Below are positions 29,971 to 43,864 of a stretch of 64,000 bases of DNA, one piece after another. The stretch is from Halomonas socia. GTDB taxonomy: Bacteria > Pseudomonadota > Gammaproteobacteria > Pseudomonadales > Halomonadaceae. The notes under the pieces were generated by a model, which was given only the letters and a program-made list of their open reading frames with translations, ran no database searches and was not told where the DNA came from. The translations under genes and the position numbers were made by a program. Numbering within the stretch: the first letter of the stretch is position 1; each line of letters opens with the position of its first letter. The stretch covers positions 744,001 to 808,000 of the forward strand of contig NZ_CP048812.1 in the NCBI RefSeq assembly GCF_010977575.1, in the 5' to 3' direction.

Positions 29971-30053
29971 CGATAGGGATCAAGCTGATAGGGGGCATTC
30001 TAGCATTCACGCGGCGCTTTTCGGTTACCCTCGGCGGCAATAGACCGGCACCT

Positions 30054-30887
30054 TCAGGTCTGGCAGTGACCGCAGAACACGCTGGCGCGCTGGCCGAGGG
30101 TGATCAGCTTGAGCTCGGCGCCGCAGCGCCGGCACGGCTGGCCGTCGCGACCATAGACATTGAGGCGCTGAGCGAAGTAGCCCGGCTCGCCGGTGCCACT
30201 GACGAAGTCGCGCAGAGTGGTGCCGCCCTGGGTGATGGCCGCTGCCAGCACCTCGCGCACCGCCGCGGCGAGGCGCTGATAGCGCTCCAGCGAGATGCGT
30301 CCGGCGGCGCGGCGCGGGTCGACACCGGCCAGGAACAGCGCCTCGCTGGCGTAGATGTTACCCACCCCTACCACCACGGCGTTATCCATCAGGAACGGCT
30401 TTACCGCAATCCGCCTACCCCGCGACATGGCGTATAGCCGCTCGCCATCGAAGTCCGGCGACAGCGGCTCGGGGCCGAGCCGCGCCAGCCGCGGGTCGCT
30501 GAGCACGTTGCCGGCCAGCCAGTCGACGAAACCGAAACGGCGCGGGTCGTGATAGCGCAGGATGGCGCCGCCGTCGAGCACCAGGTCGAGGTGATCGTGC
30601 TTGCGCGGCAGATCGCCGAGGCGGGCCACGCGCAGGCTGCCGGACATCCCGAGGTGCCAGAGCAGCGTGCGCTCGGCTGCCGGCTCAGCGCCCGACAGCG
30701 GTATCAGCAGGTACTTGGCGCGTCGGCCGAGGGCGCCGATACGCGCACCGATCAGGGCGTTCTCCAGCCCCTCCGGCACCGGCGTGCGCAGGCGACGCTC
30801 GCGCACGATCACCTCACGGATCTCGCGTCCCTCGACGTGGGGCGCGATGCCACGGCGGGTGGTCTCGACCTCGGGCAGTTCGGGCAT
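30054..30887 (-). CDS. mutM: Formamidopyrimidine-DNA glycosylase (Fpg)
   Basis: It removes 8-oxoguanine and formamidopyrimidines from DNA and nicks the strand. The N terminus [14 protein letters not shown] gives the catalytic Pro2 and Glu3. The conserved lysine lies in [10 protein letters not shown], and the C-terminal zinc finger is [10 protein letters not shown] with VFCGHC. The 277-residue length is normal. It reads in the same direction as rpmG, 140 bases away across a terminator. Confidence 0.95.
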   Translation of the reverse strand: MPELPEVETTRRGIAPHVEGREIREVIVRERRLRTPVPEGLENALIGARIGALGRRAKYLLIPLSGAEPAAERTLLWHLGMSGSLRVARLGDLPRKHDHLDLVLDGGAILRYHDPRRFGFVDWLAGNVLSDPRLARLGPEPLSPDFDGERLYAMSRGRRIAVKPFLMDNAVVVGVGNIYASEALFLAGVDPRRAAGRISLERYQRLAAAVREVLAAAITQGGTTLRDFVSGTGEPGYFAQRLNVYGRDGQPCRRCGAELKLITLGQRASVFCGHCQT

Positions 30888-30967
30888 GGCGGACTCTCGC
30901 TACGATCCATCGGCACAGGTCAACGGCGCGCGGGGCTGATCTGTCGGCACGCGCCCCAATACGCGAA

Positions 30968-30988
30968 AACCCGGCACCGGGCCGGGTT
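30968..30988 (-). terminator. Terminator of rpmB-rpmG
   Basis: AACCCGGC-ACCGG-GCCGGGTT; on the minus strand it is followed by TTTTCG. It lies 38 bases past the rpmG stop. Confidence 0.8.
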
Positions 30989-31026
30989 CAGCGTCAGGCT
31001 CGCGCCTGCGGAGGAGACCAGATCAA

Positions 31027-31182
31027 TTACTTGATCTTGGCTTCCTTGTACATCACGTGCTTACGGACCACCGGATCGAATTTCTTCATTTCGAGCTTGT
31101 CCGGAGTGTTCCGCTTGTTCTTGTCAGTGGTGTAGAAGTGGCCGGTACCGGCGCTGGACACCATTCTGATCTTGTCGCGCAT
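31027..31182 (-). CDS. rpmG: 50S ribosomal protein L33
   Basis: A 51-residue protein starting [20 protein letters not shown] and ending [11 protein letters not shown], full family length. The zinc-free form (no CxxC pairs) is typical of proteobacteria. It follows rpmB by 23 bases in the standard rpmB-rpmG operon. Confidence 0.96.
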   Translation of the reverse strand: MRDKIRMVSSAGTGHFYTTDKNKRNTPDKLEMKKFDPVVRKHVMYKEAKIK

Positions 31183-31205
31183 GACTCGTTCTCCCTGGAA
31201 TTCGC

Positions 31206-31442
31206 TTAGACGCGGTCGCCGCGCTTGCGGATATCGGCGATCACGGCCTCGATACCCTTCTTGTCGATGATACGCATGCCCTTGGAGGAGATGCGCAGCT
31301 TGACGAAGCGCTTCTCGGACTCCACCCAGAAACGGTGGGAGTGCAGGTTCGGCAAGAAACGACGACGCGTCTTGCGCTGGGAGTGCGATACGTTATTACC
31401 AGTCACCGGGCGCTTGCCGGTAACCTGACATACTTTGGACAT
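31206..31442 (-). CDS. rpmB: 50S ribosomal protein L28
   Basis: A 78-residue protein, [20 protein letters not shown] to the C-terminal RKRGDRV. The start at 31442 has a GGAG site; the open frame continues 35 codons upstream without similarity. First gene of the rpmB-rpmG operon. Confidence 0.96.
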   Translation of the reverse strand: MSKVCQVTGKRPVTGNNVSHSQRKTRRRFLPNLHSHRFWVESEKRFVKLRISSKGMRIIDKKGIEAVIADIRKRGDRV

Positions 31443-31822
31443 GGGAGCCTCCAACCGCTTGGCCAGGTGTTCAAGACCTGAGTGTTCAAAACCTGTCGGG
31501 CAAACCGGGCCGGTAGAACGGCTGATAACCGCTGCCTGCCCCCTCATTTAACCCAAGGGAATTCTAAAGGGTGCACTTTATACCAGACGCCACGACGAAC
31601 GGCAAGCAGCATGCCAAATATTGCGCACTCCCTAGCAAGGCGCTCTCTCGTAGCAAGGAACGCCGGGGACAGGCCGAAGAGGAGGTTTGCGCCATGGATG
31701 GCGCAAGGTAGCGTACAGGGAGGTATTTACAGCGCCTCCTCGCAGGCCTGTCGCCGGATCAGTTCCGAGCGATGCTACTCAAACCGCGGAAACACTGCCA
31801 CCCTGCACCGCCGGCCGCGCCT
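31443..31822. other. Intergenic region rpmB / radC with a repeat
   Basis: A 380-base gap between two minus-strand genes. It should hold the rpmB promoter near the L28 end, and it carries a modular repeat at 31663-31757. Short open frames cross it but none has similarity or a ribosome site I would trust. Confidence 0.5.
31663..31757 (-). repeat. Modular palindromic repeat, copy 2 (reverse orientation)
   Basis: Read on the minus strand: CCGGCGACAGG, then GAGGAGGCGCTGTAAATACC, TCCCTGTACGCTACC, an inner palindrome TTGCGCCATCCATGGCGCAA, then CCTCCTCTTCGGCCTGTCCC and CGG. This is the most compact copy (95 bases), with one clean inner stem of 10 base pairs. It is nearly identical in its flanking core to the copy at 58.6 kb. 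Confidence 0.8.
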
Positions 31823-32497
31823 CTACAGCCACCCGCGTTCGGCGAAGGATATTACCTCACCGTCACCGACAACGAAATGGTCCAGCACGCGAATCTCGAA
31901 CAGGCCAAGCGCAGTGGTCAGCCGCTCGGTGATGCGCCGGTCGGCATCGGAGGGCTCGGCCACCCCGGAGGGGTGGTTGTGGGCGAAGATGATCGCCCCG
32001 GCGCCCAGCTCCAGGGCCCGCCGTGCCACCTCGCGGGGGTAGACCGAGGCGCTGTCGAGGGTGCCGCGAAACAGCGACTCGAAGCGGATCACGCGATGCT
32101 GGGTATCCAGGAACAGCGCTGCGAACTCCTCGTGGCCGAGGTGGCGCAGATGCGCCGAGAGAAACGCCCGCACCAGGCTCGGTGAGGTCAGCGCCCCGCC
32201 ACGCTCGAGCTGGCTGGCCAGGTGGCGCCGCGACAACTCGAGCACCGCCTGCAGCTGCACGAACTTGGCCTCGCCCAGGCCGTGCTCGGCGCAGAAGCGG
32301 TCGCGCTCGGCCTCCAGCAGCTGGCGCAGGCCGCCGAACGCCCCCAGCAGGTCGCGGGCCAGGTCCACCGCCGAGCGTCCCTTGACCCCCACGCGCAAGA
32401 AGATCGCCAGCAGCTCGGCATCCGATAGTGCCTCCGAGCCCAGTACCAGCAGTTTTTCCCGCGGCCGCTCCCCCTCCGGCCAGTCACGAATCGACAT
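31823..32497 (-). CDS. radC: RadC family JAB/MPN domain protein
   Basis: A 224-residue protein with an N-terminal helix-hairpin-helix-like region ([19 protein letters not shown]) and a JAB domain with the metal motif [18 protein letters not shown] (HxH-x7-D type). The old DNA-repair claim for RadC is doubtful; the biochemical role is unknown. It is divergent from coaBC, as in many gammaproteobacteria. Confidence 0.93.
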   Translation of the reverse strand: MSIRDWPEGERPREKLLVLGSEALSDAELLAIFLRVGVKGRSAVDLARDLLGAFGGLRQLLEAERDRFCAEHGLGEAKFVQLQAVLELSRRHLASQLERGGALTSPSLVRAFLSAHLRHLGHEEFAALFLDTQHRVIRFESLFRGTLDSASVYPREVARRALELGAGAIIFAHNHPSGVAEPSDADRRITERLTTALGLFEIRVLDHFVVGDGEVISFAERGWL

Positions 32498-32686
32498 CGG
32501 CGCCTCCCTGCTCCGCTACACTGAATGACAATGGCCGAGTTCATCCCGGCCCAACCTGCGGCGTCGCCGAATCGCGACCCGCGCTTACTGGTCAAGTGTA
32601 GCCGGCGATCCGCATGCCGCCCGGCTACGCAAGAAGCGGCACCAATGGTAAGGTAAGCGCCTCCCTACAGCCGCTTGGAAGCTGCC

Positions 32687-33964
32687 ATGTCACCGCTACT
32701 CGGCCAGCGCATTTTGCTCGGCATCAGTGCCGGCATCGCCGCCTACAAGAGCGCCCACCTCGCCAGGCTGTTGAAGAAGGCCGGCGCCGAGGTGCGGGTG
32801 GTGATGACCGACGGCGCCCAGGCCTTCATTACTCCGCTAACGCTGCAGGCGCTGACCGGCGAGGCGGTGCGCACCTCGCTGCTCGACCCCGAGGCCGAAG
32901 CCGGCATGGGCCATATCGAACTGGCGCGCTGGGCCGACACCCTGCTGGTCGCCCCGGCCACCGCCGACCTGATGGCGCGCCTTGCCCACGGCCACGCCGA
33001 CGACCTGCTGACCACCCTGAGCCTGGCCAGCGACGCCCGACGCGTGATGGCACCGGCCATGAACCAGGCGATGTGGCGCCACGCGGCGACGCAGCGCAAC
33101 GCCGAACGCCTGGCCGGCGACGGCTGGCAGCTGCTCGGCCCCGCCGCCGGCGACCAGGCGTGTGGCGACGTCGGCCCGGGGCGCATGCTCGAGCCTGAGG
33201 AGATCGTCGCCGCCCTTGGCGCCAGCCAGGGTGCCGACGCGAGTGCGTCTGGCCCCGCCGCCGGTCTGACCATCACCCTGACCGCCGGGCCGACCCGCGA
33301 GCCGCTCGACCCGGTGCGCTACCTGACCAACCATAGCTCCGGCAAGATGGGCTACGCGCTGGCCGCCAGTGCGGCGCGCCTCGGCGCCCAGGTGCGACTG
33401 ATCAGCGGCCCGGTGAGCCTCGCCACCCCGCCGGGCGTGGAGCGCATCGAGGTCGAGACCGCCGAACAGATGCACGCCGCCGCGCTGCGCCTGGCGGTGG
33501 ACAGCGACGCCTTCATCGGCTGTGCGGCGGTGGCCGACTACCGCGCCGCGCGAGTCGCCGAGCACAAGCTCAAGAAGCGCGACGACGCCGAGGGCCTGAC
33601 CCTCGAGCTGGTCAAGAACCCCGATATCATCGCCGCGGTGGCCGCACTGCCGGCCGCCGAGCGACCGCTGGTGGTGGGCTTTGCCGCCGAGACCCAGAAC
33701 CTGGCGCGCTACGCCCAGGACAAGCTGACCCGCAAGCACCTCGACATGATCGTCGCCAACGACGTCTCCCAGGCCGGCCAGGGCTTCGGCGCCGACCACA
33801 ATGCCGCCCTGCTGCTGTGGCGGCGCCCCGATGCGACGACACCCGGGCGTCACCAGACGGCGACGCTTACCAAGGCCGAACTCGCCGACACCATCCTTCA
33901 CCACCTGCTCGAGCGGCTCAGCGCGCGGCAGGCCAGCGACCCGCACACCCAGGACACGCCATGA
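32687..33964 (+). CDS. coaBC: Bifunctional phosphopantothenoylcysteine decarboxylase / phosphopantothenate-cysteine ligase
   Basis: Two steps of coenzyme A synthesis in one 425-residue protein. The N-terminal CoaC flavoprotein half has [20 protein letters not shown], the catalytic histidine region [20 protein letters not shown] and APAMNQAMW. The C-terminal CoaB half has [20 protein letters not shown] and SGKMGYALA, ending with [16 protein letters not shown]. The ATG at 32687 is preferred over a TTG at 32675. The stop overlaps the dut start by four bases (ATGA). Confidence 0.96.
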   Translation: MSPLLGQRILLGISAGIAAYKSAHLARLLKKAGAEVRVVMTDGAQAFITPLTLQALTGEAVRTSLLDPEAEAGMGHIELARWADTLLVAPATADLMARLAHGHADDLLTTLSLASDARRVMAPAMNQAMWRHAATQRNAERLAGDGWQLLGPAAGDQACGDVGPGRMLEPEEIVAALGASQGADASASGPAAGLTITLTAGPTREPLDPVRYLTNHSSGKMGYALAASAARLGAQVRLISGPVSLATPPGVERIEVETAEQMHAAALRLAVDSDAFIGCAAVADYRAARVAEHKLKKRDDAEGLTLELVKNPDIIAAVAALPAAERPLVVGFAAETQNLARYAQDKLTRKHLDMIVANDVSQAGQGFGADHNAALLLWRRPDATTPGRHQTATLTKAELADTILHHLLERLSARQASDPHTQDTP

Positions 33965-34431
33965 CCGCACCCGCCGACCGTCCCCGCCTCGCCGTCAAGA
34001 TCCTCGACCCACGAGTCCGGGAGTTTCCGCTGCCCCACTACGCCACCCAGGGCTCCGCCGGCATGGACCTGCGCGCGCTGCTCGACGCCCCGCTGACGCT
34101 GGTGCCGGGCCAGTGCGAACTGGTACGCACCGGACTCGCCGTGCATATCGCCGACCCCGGCCTTGCCGGCATGATCCTGCCGCGTTCCGGCTTGGGGCAT
34201 AAGCACGGCATCGTGCTCGGCAACCTGGTCGGCCTGATCGACTCCGACTACCAGGGCGAGCTGATGATCTCGGTGTGGAACCGCGGTACGGCGCCGTTCG
34301 TGCTCAAACCCTTCGAACGCCTGGCACAGTACGTGCTTGTCCCTGTGGTGCAGGCCGAACTCGAGGTCGTCGACGATTTCGACGCCAGCCTGCGTGGCGA
34401 CGGCGGCTTCGGCAGCTCCGGCCGCCACTGA
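33961..34431 (+). CDS. dut: Deoxyuridine 5'-triphosphate nucleotidohydrolase
   Basis: It hydrolyses dUTP to dUMP, keeping uracil out of DNA and supplying dTMP synthesis. All five trimeric dUTPase motifs are present in 156 residues: [45 protein letters not shown] and the C-terminal GDGGFGSSG. Its ATG overlaps the coaBC stop, the common coaBC-dut arrangement. Confidence 0.97.
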   Translation: MTAPADRPRLAVKILDPRVREFPLPHYATQGSAGMDLRALLDAPLTLVPGQCELVRTGLAVHIADPGLAGMILPRSGLGHKHGIVLGNLVGLIDSDYQGELMISVWNRGTAPFVLKPFERLAQYVLVPVVQAELEVVDDFDASLRGDGGFGSSGRH

Positions 34432-34460
34432 ATCCTGGATAACGCAAAAAGGAATTGCCC

Positions 34461-36796
<2,336 letters not shown>

Positions 36797-36883
36797 GCCA
36801 CCGCCATTCACCTCACGGCGGGTTTGCCCCGCCGCGAGGGCGACAGTAGGATGAGCGGACAACGGGATCATTAGAAGAACATC

Positions 36884-37501
36884 ATGACGCAGGATAATTC
36901 GAAAACGAACCGCCGGGAGCAGATCCTCCAGGCACTGGCGCTAATGCTCGAAGAAGACAGCGGCAAGCGCATTACCATTGCCGCCCTGGCACGCCAGGTC
37001 GGGGTCTCCGAGGCGGCACTCTACCGCCACTTCCCGAGCAAGGCGCGGATGTTCGAGGGGCTGATCGAGTTCATCGAGGAGAGCCTCTTCGAGCGCATTC
37101 GACGCATCCTCGACGAGACCCCCGAGGCACTGCCGCGCTGCCAGCAGATTCTCACCCTGCTGCTGGGCTTCGCCGAGAAGAACCCCGGCCTCAGCCGGCT
37201 GCTCGGCGGCGACGCCCTGACCGGCGAGACCGCGCGACTACGGCTGCGCATCCACCAGCTCTTCGAGCGCCTCGAGACCCAGCTCAAGCAGGTGCTGCGC
37301 GAGGCCGAGCTGCGCGAACAGCGCCGCCCCAGCCTGCCCGCCTCGGCCGCTGCCAACTTGCTGATGGCCTACGCCGAGGGGCGCATCTCGCAGTACGTGC
37401 GCAGCGACTTCTGCCGCCGCCCCACCGAGTACTGGGACGACCAGTGGCAGCTGCTCGCAGCCCGACTACTGGTGAATGCCCCGCGAGTGGTGGGGGCCTA
37501 G
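36884..37501 (+). CDS. slmA: Nucleoid occlusion factor SlmA
   Basis: A TetR-fold DNA-binding protein of 205 residues that blocks FtsZ assembly over the nucleoid. The N-terminal helix-turn-helix [21 protein letters not shown] is typical, and [14 protein letters not shown] matches the dimer/FtsZ-contact region. It follows argB by 87 bases, which include a GC-rich hairpin (about 36817-36833) without a T run. The location after coaBC-dut-argB is the usual one for slmA. Confidence 0.93.
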   Translation: MTQDNSKTNRREQILQALALMLEEDSGKRITIAALARQVGVSEAALYRHFPSKARMFEGLIEFIEESLFERIRRILDETPEALPRCQQILTLLLGFAEKNPGLSRLLGGDALTGETARLRLRIHQLFERLETQLKQVLREAELREQRRPSLPASAAANLLMAYAEGRISQYVRSDFCRRPTEYWDDQWQLLAARLLVNAPRVVGA

Positions 37502-37622
37502 TGCCTGTTAAAACACTACTGTCACGACAGACACATCAGCCCTCTTGACCTACCATTCTCTCCTCGCAGCATGCAAAGTCGTATTATGCTGTAAGGAGGG
37601 CGCACTGGAGATGGAGGGAAGC

Positions 37623-39653
37623 ATGAGGACTTGGTCAGCCCTGATTATCGGCGCCGCACTATTCGTTGCCTTTCCTTCGCTGGCCTCCACCCTGGCTCTT
37701 GAGCGGGTCGTGCTCTCCTCCGGCGGGCTCGGCTATTTCGAATACGAGGCCGACGTCGATGGCCACGCCGAGCTTGAGCTTGATGTCCCTCTGGAGCAGG
37801 TCGACGATGTGCTCAAGAGCCTGGTGATCTACGATGATCAGGGTGCTATCGGCACGACCACCCTGCCAGGGCGGGAACCAGCCTCCCGTGCGCTGCATGA
37901 CCTTCCCTTTGCCCCCTCGGCACTGGACTCCAGCGCCGAGACCTTGCTCGCCCTGCGCGGTGAAGAGGTCACGGTGCGCGGCCCCCAGACCCTGCGCGGA
38001 CGTCTCGTGAGCGTCGAACAGAAACAGCACACGTCCCCCTCGGGTGAGAAAATCCAGCATCGCCACCGCGTCACCCTGGCCACTGACACCGGACTCGCCC
38101 ACTTTGTGCTCGAAGAGGCGGAGTCGATAGACTTTTCCAACCGCTCATTGAGCGGGGACATCAATACCGCCTTGTCTCGCCTGGCCTCCGGTCGTGAGCG
38201 TGACGCCCGGCGGTTGACCATCACCATGCAGGGCGACGGCCAGCGTCGGGTACGCGCCGCCTACGTGGTAGAGGTGCCCATATGGAAGACCGCCTACCGC
38301 TTGACCCTGTCCCGCGATACGAATGCCACCGAAGCCGCCATGCAAGGCTGGGCGATACTCGAGAACATGAGCGGCGTGAATTGGAGCGACGTCGAGCTGA
38401 CCCTGGTCTCCGGCCACCCCGTCGCATTGCGCCAAGCCCTCTATGAGAGCTACTACGTCGAGCGCCCCGAAGTCCCGATGGCGGTCATCGAGCGCCTACT
38501 TCCAAATCTGGACCGAGGCAGCATAGCGCTCGAAGGAGCCGCCATGGAGGATAGTGCCGCCCCCACCGCCCGCTTGGGCTCGGCACCGACCGCCTCGATG
38601 GCGGAAGCGGCGCCGGAGGAGCGCTTCAGTGCCGCCCCCTCAGCCATCGGCATCAATGCCGAGGAAGCCACCACACAGATTAACTTCCGCTTTGCCACGC
38701 CGGTCAGTGTGGCTCAGGGACAGTCCTTGACGCTACCGATCATCGACCGTGCTCTACCCGCGGAACAGATAGCACTTTATCGACCCACCGACACGGCATC
38801 GCGCCACCCGCTGGCCTCACTACGCCTTGCCAACGACAGCGACAGCGGTCTACCAGCAGGCATCCTGACCCTTTACTCGCAAGATTCCCAGCTAGGCACC
38901 GGAACCCTCTATCTGGGCGATGCCCGCCTGGATGCCTTGCCCAGCAGCGACCGACGTCTGGTCAGCTACGCCCTCGATCAGAACGTTACCATCGAACAGG
39001 ACGAAGGGGACTCCACGCGGCTCGACAGCGGCCATATCGCCGATGGCACCTTGCACATCGTGACCAGGGAACGCCACACGGCCACCTATCGCATGAAGAA
39101 TACTGCTGGAGAGGAAAGATCTTTGTTGATCGAGCACCCGATGCGCCGGGGTTGGCAACTGGTGGCACCGGATGACCAGGATATCGAACTCTCAGAGGGA
39201 CACTACCGTATTCCGATCACACTGGCGGCCGACAGCGATGGCGAGGTACTGGAGGTCGTTTTGGAGCGCCCCGTGGAAGAAAGCTTGGCCTTGATCGACG
39301 GGTCCCGCGAGCGAATCGCCTCCTTTGCCCGGGCATCCGAACTCGACGAGCCGACGCGTGCACGGCTTCTCGAGGTACTGGCGCACTATCAAACGCTGGG
39401 TGCACTCGATAGCGAGATCGAAGCGCATGCCGCAGAAGAAAGCGACATCGTTGCCGACCAGCAGCGACTACGCGACAACCTGGCTCAGGTACCGGCAGGC
39501 TCTGACCTGGCACGCCGCTACCTGACGCGACTGGATGACCAGGAGTCCGAGCTGGAAGCGTTGCGTGATAGGCTGTCGGAACTCAGGCAACGCCATGCCG
39601 ATGCGCGTCAGGCCTTGATCGACCAGGTCAGGCGCACCGCCCCCAGCGACTGA
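37623..39653 (+). CDS. Exported DUF4139-like protein
   Basis: A 676-residue protein with an N-terminal signal peptide (MRTWSALIIGAALFVAFPSL, cut near residue 22). The middle (VRAAYVVEVPIWKTAYRLTL, then GWAILENMSGVNWSDVELTL and VSGHPVAL) has the pattern of DUF4139, a beta-rich domain found in MuiA-like proteins. The C-terminal 120 residues form a long coiled coil (EDQESELEALRDRLSELRQ-like). GGAGG precedes the ATG at 37623. It lies alone between slmA and a terminator, and its base composition is visibly less GC-rich than the neighbours, which may mean later acquisition. Function unknown; a periplasmic role is inference. Confidence 0.75.
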   Translation: MRTWSALIIGAALFVAFPSLASTLALERVVLSSGGLGYFEYEADVDGHAELELDVPLEQVDDVLKSLVIYDDQGAIGTTTLPGREPASRALHDLPFAPSALDSSAETLLALRGEEVTVRGPQTLRGRLVSVEQKQHTSPSGEKIQHRHRVTLATDTGLAHFVLEEAESIDFSNRSLSGDINTALSRLASGRERDARRLTITMQGDGQRRVRAAYVVEVPIWKTAYRLTLSRDTNATEAAMQGWAILENMSGVNWSDVELTLVSGHPVALRQALYESYYVERPEVPMAVIERLLPNLDRGSIALEGAAMEDSAAPTARLGSAPTASMAEAAPEERFSAAPSAIGINAEEATTQINFRFATPVSVAQGQSLTLPIIDRALPAEQIALYRPTDTASRHPLASLRLANDSDSGLPAGILTLYSQDSQLGTGTLYLGDARLDALPSSDRRLVSYALDQNVTIEQDEGDSTRLDSGHIADGTLHIVTRERHTATYRMKNTAGEERSLLIEHPMRRGWQLVAPDDQDIELSEGHYRIPITLAADSDGEVLEVVLERPVEESLALIDGSRERIASFARASELDEPTRARLLEVLAHYQTLGALDSEIEAHAAEESDIVADQQRLRDNLAQVPAGSDLARRYLTRLDDQESELEALRDRLSELRQRHADARQALIDQVRRTAPSD

Positions 39654-39692
39654 CCGGCTTCGCACCCGGCTCACCGCTACACAAGCAAACGC

Positions 39693-39726
39693 AACGGCCC
39701 GCTCCCATGTCAGGAAGCGGGCCGTT
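39693..39726. terminator. Bidirectional terminator between the DUF4139 gene and rpoH
   Basis: AACGGCCCGCT and AGCGGGCCGTT form an 11-base stem with a 12-base loop; the genes on both sides converge on it. Confidence 0.75.
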
Positions 39727-39752
39727 TGAGTTGCGTCTTATCGACCGGAAAA

Positions 39753-40619
39753 TCAGGCCACCAAGGCATCGCCGATCTGCCGCTTGATCTTGTTCATGGC
39801 GTTCTTCTCGAGCTGGCGGATGCGCTCGGCGGAAACCCCGTAGACATCGGCCAGTTCGTGGAGCGTGGCCTTGGGCTCGTTGAGCCAGCGGCGCTCGAGA
39901 ATGTCCCGCGAACGCGCGTCGAGCTCCTTCAACGCCAGCTGCAGACGGTGGGTCGAGTCCTCTTCCCAGTCGCTGTCCTCGAGCTGGGTCGCCGGATCGA
40001 AGCGGGCGTCGTCGAGAAAGTGCACCGGGGCCTGGTAGGTCTGCTCGTCATCATCGCTGGGCGAGCCGTCGAAACCGGCATCGTAGGCGGACAGCCGCCC
40101 CTCCATGTCGCGTACCACCTCGGGCTTGACGTCGAGGTCCTTGGCAATGGCGTCGACTTCGTCGTTGTTGAGCCAGGCCAGGCGCTTCTTGGCGCTGCGC
40201 AGATTGAAGAACAACTTGCGCTGCGCCTTGGTGGTGGCGATCTTGACGATGCGCCAGTTACGCAGCACGAACTCGTGAATCTCGGCCTTGATCCAGTGCA
40301 CGGCGAAAGACACCAGCCGCACGCCCTGGTTGGGGTCGAAACGCTTGACCGCCTTCATCAGGCCGACATTGCCCTCCTGGATCAGGTCGGCCTGGGGCAG
40401 GCCGTAGCCAGAGTAACTGCGCGCGATATGCACCACGAAGCGCAGATGCGACATGACCAGGCGCCGTGCGGCTTCCAGATCGCTCTGCTCATGCAGGCGG
40501 AACGCCAGCTCGCGCTCCTCTTCGGCAGACAGCACGGCGATGCCGTTGACCGCCTGAATATATCCATTCAGGTCGTGGCCCGGGGATAGATGACCAACAG
40601 GCTGAAGACTGGTACTCAT
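39753..40619 (-). CDS. rpoH: Heat-shock sigma factor RpoH (sigma-32)
   Basis: A 288-residue group 3-like sigma factor of the heat-shock branch. Region 2 has [20 protein letters not shown] and [20 protein letters not shown], and the RpoH box [18 protein letters not shown] is diagnostic. Region 4.2 ends [20 protein letters not shown]. It lies downstream of ftsYEX as in E. coli and Pseudomonas. The 173-base leader to ftsX probably contains its promoters and any thermosensing RNA structure; I did not resolve one. Confidence 0.97.
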   Translation of the reverse strand: MSTSLQPVGHLSPGHDLNGYIQAVNGIAVLSAEEERELAFRLHEQSDLEAARRLVMSHLRFVVHIARSYSGYGLPQADLIQEGNVGLMKAVKRFDPNQGVRLVSFAVHWIKAEIHEFVLRNWRIVKIATTKAQRKLFFNLRSAKKRLAWLNNDEVDAIAKDLDVKPEVVRDMEGRLSAYDAGFDGSPSDDDEQTYQAPVHFLDDARFDPATQLEDSDWEEDSTHRLQLALKELDARSRDILERRWLNEPKATLHELADVYGVSAERIRQLEKNAMNKIKRQIGDALVA

Positions 40620-40792
40620 GTGACGAGGGTCTCCAAGGTTGCCTACTTTGATGAATGCCGGTACGTGACGATGGGTAACCGTACGACCATACTTAGCTGC
40701 CTAACTACACTACTGGCCACTAAGACACCCTGTGGCCGGAAAAGTTTCCATCTAGCCGTGCCAGTCGGGCGCTTCCAGTACTGCCATGATGC

Positions 40793-41767
40793 TCAGGAGG
40801 GACGCATCTCGGCGAGATGGCGGCTCACCGCAATCCACGCCCCCAGCAGGCCCAACAGTGTACTCGAAAATAGCAGAGTTGCCGAGCCCGCGGCATCCAG
40901 CTGCGGCAGGCTGAAGTGGGCGCCATAGCTCTCGGCCAGCGCCGTCACCGGTGCTGCCAGCCACTGCCCGCCGAGGCTCAGCAGCGCCCAGGCCAGCAAC
41001 CCACCACCCAGGCCATACCAGGCGCCACTGTAGAGGAACGGGCGGCGCACGAAGGCGTGGGTGGCGCCGATCAGCGTCACCACCTCGATCTCCTGGCGGC
41101 GACTCTCCACCGCCAGGCGAATGGTGTTGCCGACGATCAGCAGCACGCCGAGGCCGAACAGCACCGCCAGCGCCAGCGCCACTCGGCGCCCCAGCTCGGC
41201 GAGCTGCGCCAGGCGCTCGATCCAGGCCAGGTCGAGGCGCACCTCGTCGACGCCGCTAACCGTTTCGAGCTGCTCGGCCAGGGCGCGCACCGCATCCGGC
41301 CGGGTCTCGCGCGGCGAGACCACCACGCTGGCCGGCAGCGGGTTATCGTCGAGGCGACCCAGCGCATCGGCCAGGCCCAACGAGTCCTGGAACTCGGCCA
41401 TGCCCTCGGCGGCGGTAATCAGCCGCGTGGCGCCCACCTCCTGGTGGGCGCCGAGCGCTTGGTTGATGCGCATGGCCTGGGCCTCGTCGACCCCTGCCTC
41501 CAGGTAGGCGGTCAGGGTCGCACTCTCGTCGAGCTCGGCGTCGAGCAGCCGTGCGCTGTCGAGCACCAGCCACAGCGCCGCCGGCAGCACCAGCGCGATG
41601 GCGATGGCGAGCATGGTCAGCAGGCTGCCCAGCGGCTGGCGCAGCAGGCGGCTGGCGCTGTCGAGGCACATGGCGCGATGGTGGCGCAGCCAGCTGCGCA
41701 GGCGGCTACTGGTGCGCGTCTGGTGGCTGCGCGCGCCGCGCCGCGGTGCAGGCTGGGCGCCGCTCAT
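40793..41767 (-). CDS. ftsX: Cell division protein FtsX
   Basis: The membrane partner of the FtsE ATPase; the FtsEX complex links divisome assembly to septal peptidoglycan hydrolysis through EnvC-type activators. The 324-residue protein has a basic cytoplasmic N terminus, a first helix (LLTMLAIAIALVLPAALWLV), a periplasmic domain and three further helices near the end. ATG overlaps the ftsE stop by four bases (ATGA). Confidence 0.95.
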   Translation of the reverse strand: MSGAQPAPRRGARSHQTRTSSRLRSWLRHHRAMCLDSASRLLRQPLGSLLTMLAIAIALVLPAALWLVLDSARLLDAELDESATLTAYLEAGVDEAQAMRINQALGAHQEVGATRLITAAEGMAEFQDSLGLADALGRLDDNPLPASVVVSPRETRPDAVRALAEQLETVSGVDEVRLDLAWIERLAQLAELGRRVALALAVLFGLGVLLIVGNTIRLAVESRRQEIEVVTLIGATHAFVRRPFLYSGAWYGLGGGLLAWALLSLGGQWLAAPVTALAESYGAHFSLPQLDAAGSATLLFSSTLLGLLGAWIAVSRHLAEMRPS

Positions 41768-42432
41768 GCCGCCTCCTGGTCGGCCACCAGGCGGCCTTCA
41801 CGCAGCTGCAGCACGCGGTGGCGCAGGCGCGCAATCAATGCCAGGTCGTGGCTGGCGATCATTACCGTGGTGCCGATACGGTTGAAGTCTTCGAACAGCG
41901 TCATGATGTCGGCGGAGAGCTGCGGGTCGAGGTTGCCGGTGGGCTCGTCGGCGAGCAGCAGCGCCGGCTTGTTGACCACTGCCCGGGCGATGCCGACACG
42001 CTGCTGCTCGCCGCCGGAGAGCTCGATGGGCAGCGCCCGCTCGCGGTGCAGCAGGCCGACCTTGTCGAGGGCGGCACGCACGCGCCGCGAGGCCTCGCGG
42101 GGCTCAACGCCCTGGATCTCCAGCGGCAGCGCCACATTGTGGTAGATCGAGCGGTCGAACAGCAGCTGGTGGTCCTGGAAGACCACGCCGATCTGGCGCC
42201 GGTAGAAGGGCACCTGGGAGTGGTGAAGGCGGTTGATATCGTGGCCGGCGACCAGCACCCGGCCACGCGAGGGCCGCTCGAGGCGCATGATCAGCCGCAG
42301 CAGCGAACTCTTGCCGGCACCGGAGTGGCCGGTGAGGAACAGCATCTCGCCGCGCTCGACCTGGAAGTCGATATTGGCCAGCGCCTCGAAGCGCCCGCCG
42401 TAGCGCTTGCCGACGTGCTCGAAGGCAATCAC
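41764..42432 (-). CDS. ftsE: Cell division ATP-binding protein FtsE
   Basis: An ABC ATPase of 222 residues: Walker A GHSGAGKSSLLRL, Q loop, signature LSGGEQQRVGIARA, Walker B ALLLADEPTGNLDP and H loop IASHD are all present. It starts 3 bases after ftsY ends. Confidence 0.96.
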   Translation of the reverse strand: MIAFEHVGKRYGGRFEALANIDFQVERGEMLFLTGHSGAGKSSLLRLIMRLERPSRGRVLVAGHDINRLHHSQVPFYRRQIGVVFQDHQLLFDRSIYHNVALPLEIQGVEPREASRRVRAALDKVGLLHRERALPIELSGGEQQRVGIARAVVNKPALLLADEPTGNLDPQLSADIMTLFEDFNRIGTTVMIASHDLALIARLRHRVLQLREGRLVADQEAA

Positions 42433-42435
42433 GGC

Positions 42436-43760
<1,325 letters not shown>

Positions 43761-43864
43761 GGGCGTGATCTGACCTCGGAACCTGGAGAATCGCGGAACA
43801 ATCGGCTCATCCTACCACCGCCGACGGTGACTGTGGATAAGCCCGGCGGTACAATTCGGCCACC

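Noticed and set aside
31560-31820. Small genes in the rpmB/radC gap
   Set aside because: Short open frames there cross a palindromic repeat, lack ribosome sites and show no recognisable protein pattern.
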